Source: Gonium pectorale (Eukaryota; Chlorophyta; Chlorophyceae; Chlamydomonadales; Volvocaceae). Taken from it: a stretch of 42,808 nucleotides of DNA. The stretch covers positions 524,015-566,822 of the forward strand of contig LSYV01000010.1 of NCBI GenBank assembly GCA_001584585.1, given 5' to 3'. The notes beneath the pieces are model-generated. The model was not told where the DNA came from. It did no database searches and saw only the letters and a list, made by a program, of their open reading frames with translations. The first letter of the stretch is position 1; each line of letters begins with the position of its first letter. This document shows positions 1 through 11,300 of the stretch, piece by piece. Both the position numbers and the translations under genes were made by a program.

Positions 1-1167
1 TGTTGTACGACAGCCTCCACACAGGGCGTTCCAGGGCCCATACTGAGGTATTCTACCATCAAGACCTGTATGTAGCTATGTTTAATAACCCTGCGTACAT
101 GTCCATAGAGCCAAAATTGGACATAGCACCTGGCGGTTGTGGGCCCTGCTTATTGCTCATGTAGCGTGTGCGTGCCGCAATAGAGGCACTGCTGATGCAG
201 GGGACCAGCTCTCAGGCCTGCGTACCTCGCATAGTTTTTGGGGCATTAAATTCTGCCCATGCCCATGCACACTTTCCATGGTGTCAGGCCAAATTGTTTT
301 AGGGGCCATCGAAAGGAAGCCCACAAGCTCTTTCTCAGAAGCCTAATGAACACATGGCCCAATACCAGGCCAAGGGGAGACGGGGGGAAAGGGGCAGCAA
401 GCCCCTTTGCCCCCGGCGTCCCCTTCCTAACCTTTCCCCCACGACATCAATATGCACCTAACTGAAACGGATGAGCGGGGGCCCGCGCATTTAAAAGCCT
501 GATATGCGCACATTCGTTTTGTTTGGACAGAAGGAAAGTCCGACTCTATTGGATACCAGTGCTACGTTTGTGTTGGGTAAATCAGGTTGTTCGGGTGGGA
601 ATCCTCGCCAATGTACGTTGATTTCTGCCGGCCTCAGGTTCTCTTGCATTCGCCTGCCTGGCAGGCCCGACGACCGCCAACGGCTTAGCCCAATATGACT
701 CAACTTCAAACCGCTCCCAGTTCCCCGGCTGGTGGACAGGAATGATGAAACGGCTGTGGACGGGCGGGCTCTGGTAAATAATAAAATTAAATAATGGCTT
801 GCTTGGGAATAATGTTGTAGAGAACTGAGGATTGGGAGCTTCAAAGGTCCTTGAAACAAACCGGGTGGGTTGAAGCAACAGTTTCAAGCGCGGTTGATAA
901 GTTGACAAGCCTTTATGTACACTGCAAGAAAAGCCGTGTATTGCATCCGTCAAATTCCATATATTCGTACATTCGCGTACTGAGTTAAGGCCCCAGTCTT
1001 TGGAACCTTTCTCATATCCTCTCCAGTTGCGGCGCAGTGAGCTGGTAGGGATCCCGTTCATTGCTTTTGGCACAGTAGCCCTTTATAGCCTGTGATGGGA
1101 TGCACTGGAATGACGTCTTCTTTTCGTTACTGAGAAGAAACGCCTCCAACTGTGCAGCGCTTTGCTC
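1..1167. other. Left-edge non-coding tract and kinase 5' flank
   Basis: I found no convincing exon here on either strand. Short open frames exist, but none shows the G/C-rich third positions or splice-site pairs seen in the genes to the right. The last few hundred bases should hold the promoter and 5' UTR of the kinase gene that starts at 1168. No TATA box can be called with confidence. Confidence 0.4.
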
Positions 1168-4100
1168 ATGCACCGCGCTGGCGTGCTTGAACTGTTGGTG
1201 CTGGCGGTCGCAGCTGCTGGACTCCTCAGGGCCGTGCTCGCCGAGCGGTCGGAGTCGGTAATATGTCGCAACGGCGCCCAACTGGCCGCGGCGCTGGCCA
1301 ACCGCGGCGTGGGCATGGCGCTGCTGCCCAGCGACGTGGTGTTGGAGGAGGACGCTTTTCGGACGCCTGTGGCGTTGGACAGAAACTTCACTATCCTTGG
1401 GACCGCGACACGGCTGGTTACGCTGGACTTCAATTTTGCTCGCCGCAAGGTGCGCGGAGGGGATGAGACGCGTGAGTAGGCGGGGGCCGCCGCACTGTCG
1501 ACTGCCGGGAAGCCCAACTGCGCCACGCCTTGGTCTCCTGCGACAAGAGCTGGGCAGATGTGGGGGTCCATGCGCTATGCCGGGGCCCGCTGGATTGCGA
1601 GGGACCTGGATTGGTAGGGCGCTGGATTGGTAGGCGTGTGACGGGCCTCCTGCCCGTGGCTCAAGCATGGCGTATACGGCGGCTTCCCGCGGACCGGTAC
1701 TGCTCTTTCGATCCCGACGACCTCGCCAGCAGTGTCTTTTTGGCGGCAACAGGCGTGTGCGCTCCCTCGCACATGCACGTTTGCATACTGCCGGTTCCAG
1801 GTAACCGCATGGGGGCCAACCGCCAGCGGCATGTCCTTGTCGATGCGCACTGTCTGTGTGTGACAAGTTTTGACCTCGGCGTACCGCATGGCGTACACGC
1901 CGTCCGCACCCCGTGTCACGTCGTCAGTCGTCACCACGGCACCATGCCCCAAGCGTTGGCATTGAGCCATGCACAAAGCCGAATGCATACGCCTTACCGA
2001 TTCCGGGTGTGTTCATTGTTGCCTGGCAGGTGGCTCTCGCCAACGGGATCACACTGCTCCTGCGGCGCCTGATTGTGCTAAACGGAAGGGCTAGCCGCTT
2101 CTTCCAGGCTAGCGGCTTCGAGCTACTTGTGCCCATGCCTATTGGGCAACAGGCCATTCTCAGGATGGACCAAGGAGCTTTCGTCAACCCGGTCTGTCTA
2201 CCGATTGAGGAGGCCAGGTGCGCGTGCAAGCTTCAGTGTGCTCGTGCAGCGGCGCCGCTTGCTGGTCGGGGACACGCAGCAAGCAAACGCTCGTAGCATA
2301 CCAGCAGGCAGGCCACTCGCAACAAAGACGGGGCGGGGCTCTGGGCGGCTCCAGCCGACCTGCGGTCCCAGCGCAAATCGGCACGTTGCCTACTGGTTGC
2401 TGTTTGTTCGCAGTTGTCCGCATGTTTTAGGGCAGGTACTGGGCTGTTGATTTCTCGCACCCGCTGAGTGTGGTGCACATGCGTTGCAGTCTGGGGCTTT
2501 AGGGATCGATAGCACAGGGTCAATGCACTATTAGGGCACCGTGATGGATATCGAACTTGATTGTCGTACACCCCACCTCTCCGCAACTTCAGGTTGGCCG
2601 CCAAGTCGCCGCTGGGCAGCCGACCGCCGGGTGTGCCTGGGGGCCCGAACGTGTACGAGATGCCGATTGAAATGCCCCCTGGTTGCAACGACAGCTCGCC
2701 GTACCCGATGGACCGCTGCTACAAGTGGGCATATCGGTGCATTGACGTTGTTTCGTGGGGAGCAGAGGCGACCGACAATGGGACCGCTTTCCCCACCGGA
2801 TACCTGGTGGGTTTTACATCCGGCACCAGCGTGTCCTGTAGCATGCATAGGTGCACACATATACACGCGTATCTTCGTTTGCCGGGCTAGAGTTTCATAC
2901 TTGCTTTAACTCGCCCCGTCGCTGGTCAGGCTAGGGGGGCGTTTCATTACGCATCCTAACCACCATGGCCAACGTTCTACGGGCTGCTGGTCGCAGTTCT
3001 ACGCAACGGAAGTGGTCGGACTCTGCGCGAATTCGGTTCCTTGGGAGTGCCTGCGCTACAGCGCATTGGGGTGTGATTCCAACAGCCTTGCCGCCTCACC
3101 ATGGGAAGGCAGCCGCAAGGCTCGGCAAGAGACAGCCATCGCCCTCGGTTGTGGAATTGGAGGTAGGCGTGGGGAGCCCGCCCGGCCGCAGCGCTGCAGT
3201 GTACCGTACGTGTTCTCACGTTCTGGTTTCTGCCAGCAAGCCCCACCTTGGGCCTGACCGACCCTGGGTGCTGCATGATGCAACGATGAGCCCTTGAGGC
3301 CGAGGGGTGTACCTTTTCCTTGGCAGCTTTCCGTTCTTTGCTGTGGTTGCTCCTGGTCCATGTGACTTCCCAGGCCTCTCCAGCCAGGCCGCTGCCAGAC
3401 TCCGCATGCCGCTCCGTGATCGCCGCTGTCATCAACACCGTTCAGCCTGTAGTACTTGCGAGCTCCATACTTGCAAAGCGTAAAACGTTCTGAGGCTCAT
3501 TTGAGAATGCTTCCTGCAGGTGGGATCGTGGTTGTGGCTGCCCTGTTGCTGCTTGTCATGTTAATCAAGCGCCGTGCGCTACAGCAGCGGGCAGCCAGGA
3601 AGGGTATTGAGGCCATACCGGACATGGCTGGCAGCAACCGGCGTGGAGAAATCGGCTCGGATGAGCACGACGTGAACCCTACGGACGTGAGGTAGGTGCA
3701 CTGGGCCGGTGTCAGGGTGGAGTAGACGGGAAACCAGGGCAGTGATGGCCAATTAGGTTGCTTGACCAAACAAGCGTGCTGGATTATGAGCTAGGTACGG
3801 TGAGCCGGATATATGGCTTGTCACGGGTCCTGATCTACGTCCCTGTGTTGCAATGGAACATGACGCACGCATTCTCCGCATGATGAAACGCGGCACTGCA
3901 GGGTGACGGAGACGATGAGCGGGGCTGTTTGCGGAACGGAACTCGACAGCTTTGTTCCACATGACAGCAGGAGGGGCTTCAGCGAATTCTTGACGAGGCG
4001 GCTATCTGGCACGACCACTTGCCTCGCCAGCATGCCAAGCCTCGATGAGTGCAAGGCCGAAACGGCAGCTGGGGAGGTCCTAAACACCCCTAACTCCTTT

Positions 4101-7100
4101 CGACAACTCGAGCGACAGATGACCTCGCAGCAAGTTGTCTCGCCACTCACTCCAGCTCGCAGCAGCGTGCAGCTCAAGGCGCGGCTCTTGGGGACGAATG
4201 GCAGCCTGAGCCAGCTGCAAGCTGACTCATGGGCCGCTTCAGCGCCTCTTGCCCAGGCCGATGTTGGCAACGACAACAACCCCTACGTACTCTCCGACCC
4301 CTCAACTGTCAGCCTTGCCCTCGCCCCGCCGGACAGCGATGTTGCCGAGGTGACGCTCCTGCGTAATGTGCTTGGCATGGGAGCCTCAGGCCGCGTGTAT
4401 GAGGGCTTGTACCGTGGGCAGCGGGTTGCGGTGAAGATTGTGTTGGACGTCAGCGACCCCTGGTGCTTAGATGAGGCCGGGGCAGGGGAGCAACCTGTAC
4501 CGCGCCAGCCTGTACCACCAGGCGTGCCATCTGCTGTGGCGGTTCTGCCACCTGGCCGCGAGGGAGGCGGGTACGTGGGTCAGCCGCCTGTGGCACCGCC
4601 CAGCGCAGCTCAGCGTGCCCAGCCTCAGTCCCAGCCCTATCCAGAGGCTACACAGCCGGGCGCGCACGCTGCGGCGTCGTTGCCACCGGCGCGGCAAGAG
4701 AGGTCCCCTGCCCTGGAGTTTCCAGAAGGCGCTGCGCCGGGCAGCCAGCAGGTGGGGGCAGCGAACCTCCGTGCAGCAGCTGATGGCCGTGATCCAGATC
4801 TCGCTGGCGTATGTGACAACGGGGACGACGACGAGGTACGTGCCCGGGTATGGACGTTCGGACGGCTTGTTCGAGGCTAGCTAGGGAACAGGTGGCAATG
4901 TTGTCGGCCTAGCTACGTTCCTGCCTCTCCATGACTTGGCCTGCTGAAGTGAGGTTTGCATGGCTACTGTATTTGGTGGGAGTCCCGCCGCGAATGATGG
5001 GGCATCTCAGGCCCCAGGGGTTTCAGGACTCAGTACCACAGGGTCGCTTATCTCAATGGGTTGCTGAATGCATGCAAATGGGCTCAACACTCGCCAAACT
5101 CCAACACAGGGAGGGGAGACTTCCCGACTGCAGCATAAGCTGCACATTCTTGAGACGGAGGTGGCGGTGCTGGGCCGCTGTGACCACCCCAACGTGGTGC
5201 GCCTGTTGGCGGCCTGCCTGACCCCGCCGCGGCTGTGCCTGGTAATGGAGCGTTGCGAGACCAGCCTCGAAAAGATGATCTTCGGCGAGGGTGCGGCATC
5301 GTACAACGATTACTGTCAGAGGATGCCCCTCCAGAAGGTAGGCCTGACGTCATGAGCTATGACGGCCGCGCACCTAGCGGCTCGTCACGTGAGGCTTGCG
5401 CTGGGTCTGCGCGAGGCGGACCGTCTTGTGCAGATGCAAAACCGGGTTGGCCGATTAATTGACCAAGCTTGTACGCATTGCCTGCCCGAGTGAGTGCCGT
5501 CTTGAGCTCCTCCATCCGTTGGCCTGTCCGCGCTGTCCTTCCCCGCACGCAGCTGCTGTGGATCGCCACTCAGATTTGCCAGGGCCTCGAGTACCTTCAT
5601 CCCACCATCGTGCACCGAGACCTCAAGGTGGGTGGATTGTTGGGACTCCTTGCCCTTACTTCCAGCAGCCCCGGTTCTTTCATACCCCATATTCCCTACC
5701 TGACGCCATTGTTCGGTCTCCTTACCCGTTTCTCGTTCCACATGTTTTCTGCAGCCCGCCAACGTGCTTATCAACGGGGCTGACACGGACAAGCCTGTCG
5801 TGAAACTTGGGGTAAGGGCGTGCCGGAAATCGGTAACCACGGTTGGCACTTTCCGCGTCTTTTCTTCGGTGGCCCTTAGATGGGCCAACAATGCGTCTCG
5901 TCGCTTTCGCAACACTGGCTGCGGTGTGTGCGAGCTACCTGCCTACCGTGTGGCTATGTTCCTACAGGACTTTGGTCTGGCTCGCATTCGCTCGATGACG
6001 TTGCCGACACTTTCACCAGAGGCGGGAACGGTGCGTGACTGGCTGGAAGGACAGGTTTCCCCATGTTCGTGCGCAACCTCGCATTGGCAGTTGCGGAAAG
6101 CCCGATTGCACTGGAGTAGCTACTAGGTGTAACCGGTCAAATCAATGGGCAATATGTATGCGCTGTGACGGGCGTCAGGCTGCCATTGATTGGTCGTGTA
6201 GTGCGCGCGTGCGTGCTGCGAGCCAGGCAGGGATGGGGACGGACCACACATTAGGGTTGCCAATACAGGGGCCGTCAGGGTGGGTTACTGACCGCGCAGA
6301 GGCCAACGCGGGGGCCTATATATGTGCTGGAGGGACATGGAATCGATACCGGCTAAGCACAACACTAAGTCTCTTCCTCCCCTGCGACTCACTGACCAAC
6401 ACTGTTGGATTAAATGGATCTGCGTGCGTTGCCCTCGATACGTACGACAGCCAGCGTACATCGCACCAGGTCAGTAACGAGGAAGCTCCATCGCGTCTTA
6501 ATGCCCTTCTAAGCGTATATGGTTTGTGCATGTTGCGCATGTGCCCCAATCTGTGGGCGGGCACACGCCTTCATCACTGCTGCGCTTCCGCCAGCACGTA
6601 CCGCCTGGGTGCAACAGCAGCTGGCAGCCGCGTTACCATGTTGTAAACGCACAGGCACGCTGGCACGAAGCATATGTACCCTGCATCTTACCCACTCACC
6701 TCGGTAGCTGTCCAGTAATGCACATGTGCCCACCCGTACCGCAGAATGCTACGACATACACAACGACATCGTCACACACCGCGCAGTAAGCGGTCGCCGG
6801 CGTAATGCATGCGCACCCTGCTTGCCGCCGGTTGAACCTGCGCCCTTTTGTCAGGGCGCACTCCTTTAGTGTGTTTTGTGAGCCAACGCCGTACATACAT
6901 ACATATATACTAGGTGCGTGCAAGGGTTTGCCTGTGCGGCACCCTGAGCAGATGTACGCCCTTCTGCTGCGCTCTTGCTCCCACCACAGGACATGTACTC
7001 GCTTGGAGTGCTGCTGTGGGTCATGCTCACAGGACAGCAACCTTGGGAGGTGGGGATACGTGCATGCATACATGCGGTACATTCGTTCGTTACATGGGGC

Positions 7101-8062
7101 CCTTTCCGTCGAGTTCCAACTCCCGAGTGCAACTTGTGGAGCCTCCTCACGCGCCTGCTATGCGCTATCATATGCTGCGTGTTTGAGTGCGTTGGGCCTG
7201 GCCTCACGTCCCTTGCGGAAACCATGGACCAAGCAGCTGCTTGCCAAGTTACGTGAGATCCGTCGGTGTTGACTCCTTGCCAGCCGGCCGCACTGCTAGC
7301 TGCTTCTGCTGCTGTTCATTGTGGTGGCCATGGATACTGTGCTGCTGACTCTTGCCCACTGTCGTCCATCGGTCCACTTGCGCAGGGCTTCGCGGTGGTT
7401 GCGGTGGCGTACAAGGTGGCGGTTCTGGGCCAGCGACTGCCCTTGGACCAGTTGTCTGAGGCGCGCTGCCCGCCGAGGCTGCGCAACTTGTTACGACAGT
7501 GCTGGGATGCGGACCCGTACCGGCGGCCCGCGGCGGCTGAGGCGTTCAAAGAACTGCTGCTGCTGCAGGGAGCGGTGAGAGCGTGCATCGAAACCATTAC
7601 GTCGATTAGCGGTCGCTTGGTTGGGTTCCGATTTCCACCTTCAGTGTCCAAGCGCACAGTTCTAGGCACAGAGCTGAAATGGACTGGGCATGTTGGTTTT
7701 GCTCCTGATATTGACAATCCCGAAATATGGTTGTGCCGCTGTAGCACATGCGGGGCTCTGCACATACTTCACATCGGGGCCTCACGGCGGCGTCGCAGTC
7801 CAACACTCACCTCATCAGAATGCATGCTTCTCTCGCTCCCTGCCACATGGTCGGTGCCCATACGCACTTGACCCGCGACTCCTGAGGTCCTGTTCCCTCC
7901 CTCTGGCCTCCGCAGCTCACTGCTGGCTCTGCCCGTGACAACGGGTCTGGCGGCGGGGCGGGGCTGTCCTCGGGGAGTGGTGGCGCCATCAAGGCGTCCG
8001 AGTATGCCCAGCCCCGAGCTTTAACTTATGCCTTCTCCGCGCCGGCTCCTGACGGCTCCTGA
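1168..8062 (+). CDS. Receptor-like TKL-type protein kinase, ~950 aa, 16 coding segments
   Basis: Type I membrane Ser/Thr (TKL-like) kinase, predicted at the cell surface. Exons: 1168-1449, 2030-2217, 2593-2830, 2997-3162, 3520-3691, 3902-~4448, 4471-4839, 5110-5337, 5553-5627, 5755-5811, 5968-6030, 6451-6469, 6745-6785, 6990-7049, 7386-7574, 7916-8062. All junction phases agree, except that the 4448/4471 step is a frame change (see findings). Residues 1-27 are a signal peptide ending AVLA. Residues 28-283 are a Cys-containing ectodomain. The span is at about 284-308, followed by KRR. The kinase core has a GMGASG loop near 508, VAVK Lys near 527, a 120-residue insert, ETEV in helix C, HRDLKPAN, DFGLAR, PAYIAPECYD and DMYSLGVLLW. 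All catalytic residues are present, so an active enzyme is expected. Ligand and substrate are unknown. The least certain boundary is the end of exon 3 (a GT at 2851 is an alternative). The family resembles the large volvocine receptor-like kinase set. Confidence 0.85.
4471..4839 (+). other. Basic/hydrophobic insert in the kinase N-lobe
   Basis: This segment lies between the VAVK lysine strand and helix C of the kinase and is read in a frame one base away from the preceding exon. In this frame 108 of 123 codons end in G or C by my hand count. In the frame that continues from the upstream exon the share is nearer 60% and the peptide becomes Pro/Gln-rich. The favoured frame gives a Trp/Arg/Leu-rich stretch of about 120 residues. 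The donor at 4840 is in phase with the exon at 5110. The role is unknown. Inserts of this size at this place are unusual for kinases. Confidence 0.6.
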
Positions 8063-8136
8063 CACTTGGCAAACCTTATGCGAACAATACGTCTAGCGTA
8101 CGATCGTTACCAATGATCAGTAGCTTCTGCCGGGCT

Positions 8137-8141
8137 TGTAA
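8137..8141 (+). terminator. TGTAA polyadenylation motif of the kinase gene
   Basis: TGTAA lies 75 bases after the kinase stop codon. This pentamer is the usual poly(A) signal in Chlamydomonas and relatives, so it is a reasonable 3' end for this transcript. Confidence 0.5.
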
Positions 8142-10297
8142 TGCCCACCGTCCCTCACAGCATTCCAAAACTATGTTCGGGTTCAAGTACTGTCGTGGAG
8201 CTGGTCGCTGTACTGCGCGCAGCAGGCGTTACTACATGTGACTGCCCTGCGGGGGTTCCATGCGATACCCCAGGAGTATTGCAGTAGAGTACGGCCTTTT
8301 GTGGATGTAGCCGTCATAATGAATTCTTTGTGGCAGAAAACGCCATGGGCGCAAAGAATTACGCAGATTTCGATGCCAGTTCGAAAGCGTTTCGTTCACT
8401 TTGAATTCGTTGCTATGAGGATATCTTGCAGATGCTTGTAGGGCAGTGCATACCCGTATCAAGCCACCGCTGAATGGCCGGGCCCCATGCAAAGGACGTA
8501 TTGTGCATAGGCAGCACGGTGCATGTTTCTATGTAGGTTTGCGGCTTAGGCAATATCGAGTTAAATCTATCTGGATCGCAAGAGCACTACGGTGGAGGCA
8601 TCGGAAGAGGATGAGGAAGATAAGGGGAAGTGACAGGTGATCCATCAAACCCGGTGCCACCATTGTCACGCCTCGGACTCTCCAGCCCTCATGTGTGGGC
8701 AACGGAGGCCACCACGCTGGCTAAGATGCGGTGGGCGTCGATGTTTATGCCGCGGCTCGAACGCCCCGCACGCCTGCAACGGTAGCAGTACTCTTGGGCG
8801 TTGTGCCGTCGCTTCTGACTTTGTTCTCATGTCTGAACGGGAAGCGATCTGGGCTGGCCCGCAGGTGGCCCGGCGCGCTGCATGCCGGCGAGGTCCGATT
8901 TGGAACCTCCAGATCTCCTGCAGCTCATCCTTTGACATGCGGCCCGACACGCACATGCCACGCACGTGGGACACCAGTAGCATCACGTTGGCTCCTTTCC
9001 TCCTGTGGAAAAGTCTTAGGATGAGGCTCTGCCGGCTCCCGGCGGCGCAACGGCGGCCTGCTCAGCGGACGGGTAACGGATTGAAGGTGCGACGCATACA
9101 GGTCCTACAGGGCCAAGTGGGTCAGAGGGCAGCGTGCCGGGTCAACCGATGACTCGGCCCCTCTCAACGGCACCCGGCCTGGCACAAAATGTGCCGTACG
9201 GCGGCGGCGCCGCCACCGCGCATGATGTGCAGCGCGGGCGTAACGGCACATCGTTAGTCGTACATGTAGTGGTGGATGGTTGTTGCTGGGGCCGCCGGAT
9301 CAGGGGATAGAATTTTGCGATCCGACGGAAAGGTGTTTGGGGCGCTTGCCGGCGAATGGGCATGGCATGTACTGTTGAGGAGGCGACAAGAAAGGGTCAC
9401 ATGAAGGTTTTCAGCCCTGACCCATCCTGCACGCGCATGTCAGCCCTCTTTGCGCCCCCTCAGCCCCTCTCAAGGTTCCAGGGCGGCGCACTGGCGTCGC
9501 CTCCCGCCCCTGGGGGCCGGGGCCGCAATCCGCCTGCACGCCGCTGCCCGGGGCCCACCCATACGCACGCGTCCCTCAAGGCAGCGGGAGGCACAGCGCA
9601 CCACCGCCCTGCCCCCTTGTCATCAGTAGTGTATGTCCGTAGAGGCTGCCTTGCCCGTTTCTCTTTTTTTCATCAGTTTTCACCCGGCCCTCTGTCCGGC
9701 ACCGAACGACACGAGGATGCAGCACCGTCCACACGTCGCGTCGGTGCTGCCAGCGGGGATGTGTGCATCACGTGCTGCTGGGGTAGCCCCGCGCGTGGCG
9801 CTCCAAACCGACCAGAAGCCCTCCCACGAGCTCGTGCTGGGAGGGAGTGGCCGGCTGTGGGTCTGGGCAGGTTTGCGCTGCCAAGCAAGGCCAGGGACTA
9901 AGCGAAACACTGACGCGCCGACCGTGCTCCCTCCGAAGCCAAGCGCCCGTCCCTCTGCAGCTTGCTATCACACTCATCGCGAGGTGGTATCCGCAGCCAT
10001 GGCCTATGCATGCCGTAATGCATTTCTTCCAGAGGCCCGGCCCATCCCCCACAGACTATTGCTTTCACTTTGCTGTTCCGTAAAAGCCTTCACAGGCAGC
10101 TCTCGCTGCTCATTTTCCCCCCTGGCGCTAGTGTCGTAGTGTGGCGTGCCTATGGGACCAACAAACAGGCGATTCCCGGGCTTGTACAGGAATTGCCCAG
10201 ACTTGTACCGCGCCGGCCCGCAGGTTCAGTCAGACGCATCCGGCAGGGCAACTTCACGCAAGGCGCCACTACACGCGTCACATCGAGGTGTTTCGTC

Positions 10298-10302
10298 TTA
10301 CA
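10298..10302 (-). terminator. Possible TGTAA polyadenylation motif of NUOB16
   Basis: This is the nearest reverse-strand TGTAA beyond the NUOB16 stop, apart from one that overlaps the stop itself. It implies a 3' UTR of about 1 kb, long but possible in this lineage. Confidence 0.3.
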
Positions 10303-11300
10303 CCAATGAACGCTTCCACCTCAGACAGAAGCGCATCACGGCCATTGACATATGGATTGTGGGCCTGGACGCGGTACAGTTGGCCTAGACACAACTTAAT
10401 ACCTACGGTAAACTGACGCCGTGCTCCAGCGTTCCTAATTAGTGTCTATAAGCCATTAATCTATGTCGTAGCGGCATGCGCGACGACATGCCGCAAGGAG
10501 GAAAGCCCGCATGGGGCTGGCGCACGGGACTTATCCACGTGCAACTCGCCAGCCGCGCGCTGCACAAGGCACGCGCGCTGCAAACGCTCACTGGTGACAG
10601 CGCCGACCCAAGCAAACAGCCATAACCGCCCGACGCAGGGACCGCATCAACAATCCACACCAGCCAGGCTATCAGCCGCCAGCCGCCCCCGCTTCACCCC
10701 TCCAGCAACCATTCGCTCCGATTGGTAGCGGCCTCGGCTGCGGCCGCGAAGGTTAGCCGCCAGTCTCCTCTTCGAAGACCAACAGAGATCGGGAGCGGTG
10801 TGGAGCCGCTGAGCAGCCTTTCCTTTCGGCTGTGTGCCGCGCCCAGCAGCCGCCGGTCAGCAGATGGGGACCCATCAAGCGCCCGCAGCATCACTGGGGT
10901 CCAACCGTAACCAGTCGCAAGTAAGCCCGCCGGGACTACTCTCCAAGAACATCAAAGCAAGTTCCTTGTCCTTAGTTTGAGGGCACGCCAGATGCTGGGC
11001 GCACTACGGCCGCCCAAGGCCACGGTAGCAGCATTGCCAATACGTCGCCGGTTCAGAGGCGATTCCCGGGCAGCGCCTGCTGCCGGGCTCAGCTCGGGCG
11101 TAGCGGCCAGCAAGCGACGAGGCTGCCACGACTTCAACCCAAGACGCGAGGCACACTTCTTTGTGTTCCGCCACACAGCCCTTGCCACTCCCCGTCCTCC
11201 ACCCAGGCCCCGCCTCTGCCTGCCACTGCTGCTACCGCCGCAGCTCCTGTTTCCATAGCTGCTCGTGCCACTGCCGTGCAGCCCGCTCTGTGTGCGGCCC

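Larger units (their letters stand above)
8063..11300. other. Tail-to-tail intergenic tract
   Basis: This is 3.2 kb between the kinase (+) and NUOB16 (-), which converge. It holds both 3' UTRs. No full gene could be built. Two coding-like scraps stand out. One is 9002-8907 (-), bounded by an AG and a GT, with G/C-rich third positions. The other is 8589-8632 (+), which reads as an acidic tail with SEEDEEDK before a stop. Position 9630 carries a 22-base match to a site near 24950 (opposite strand). Otherwise I see only chance open frames. Confidence 0.4.

Noticed and set aside
4471..4880. Pro/Gln-rich continuation of the upstream kinase exon frame
   Set aside because: Third-position G/C bias is much weaker in this frame than in the alternative one, and the latter also joins in phase to the next exon. 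Kept as the refuting alternative.
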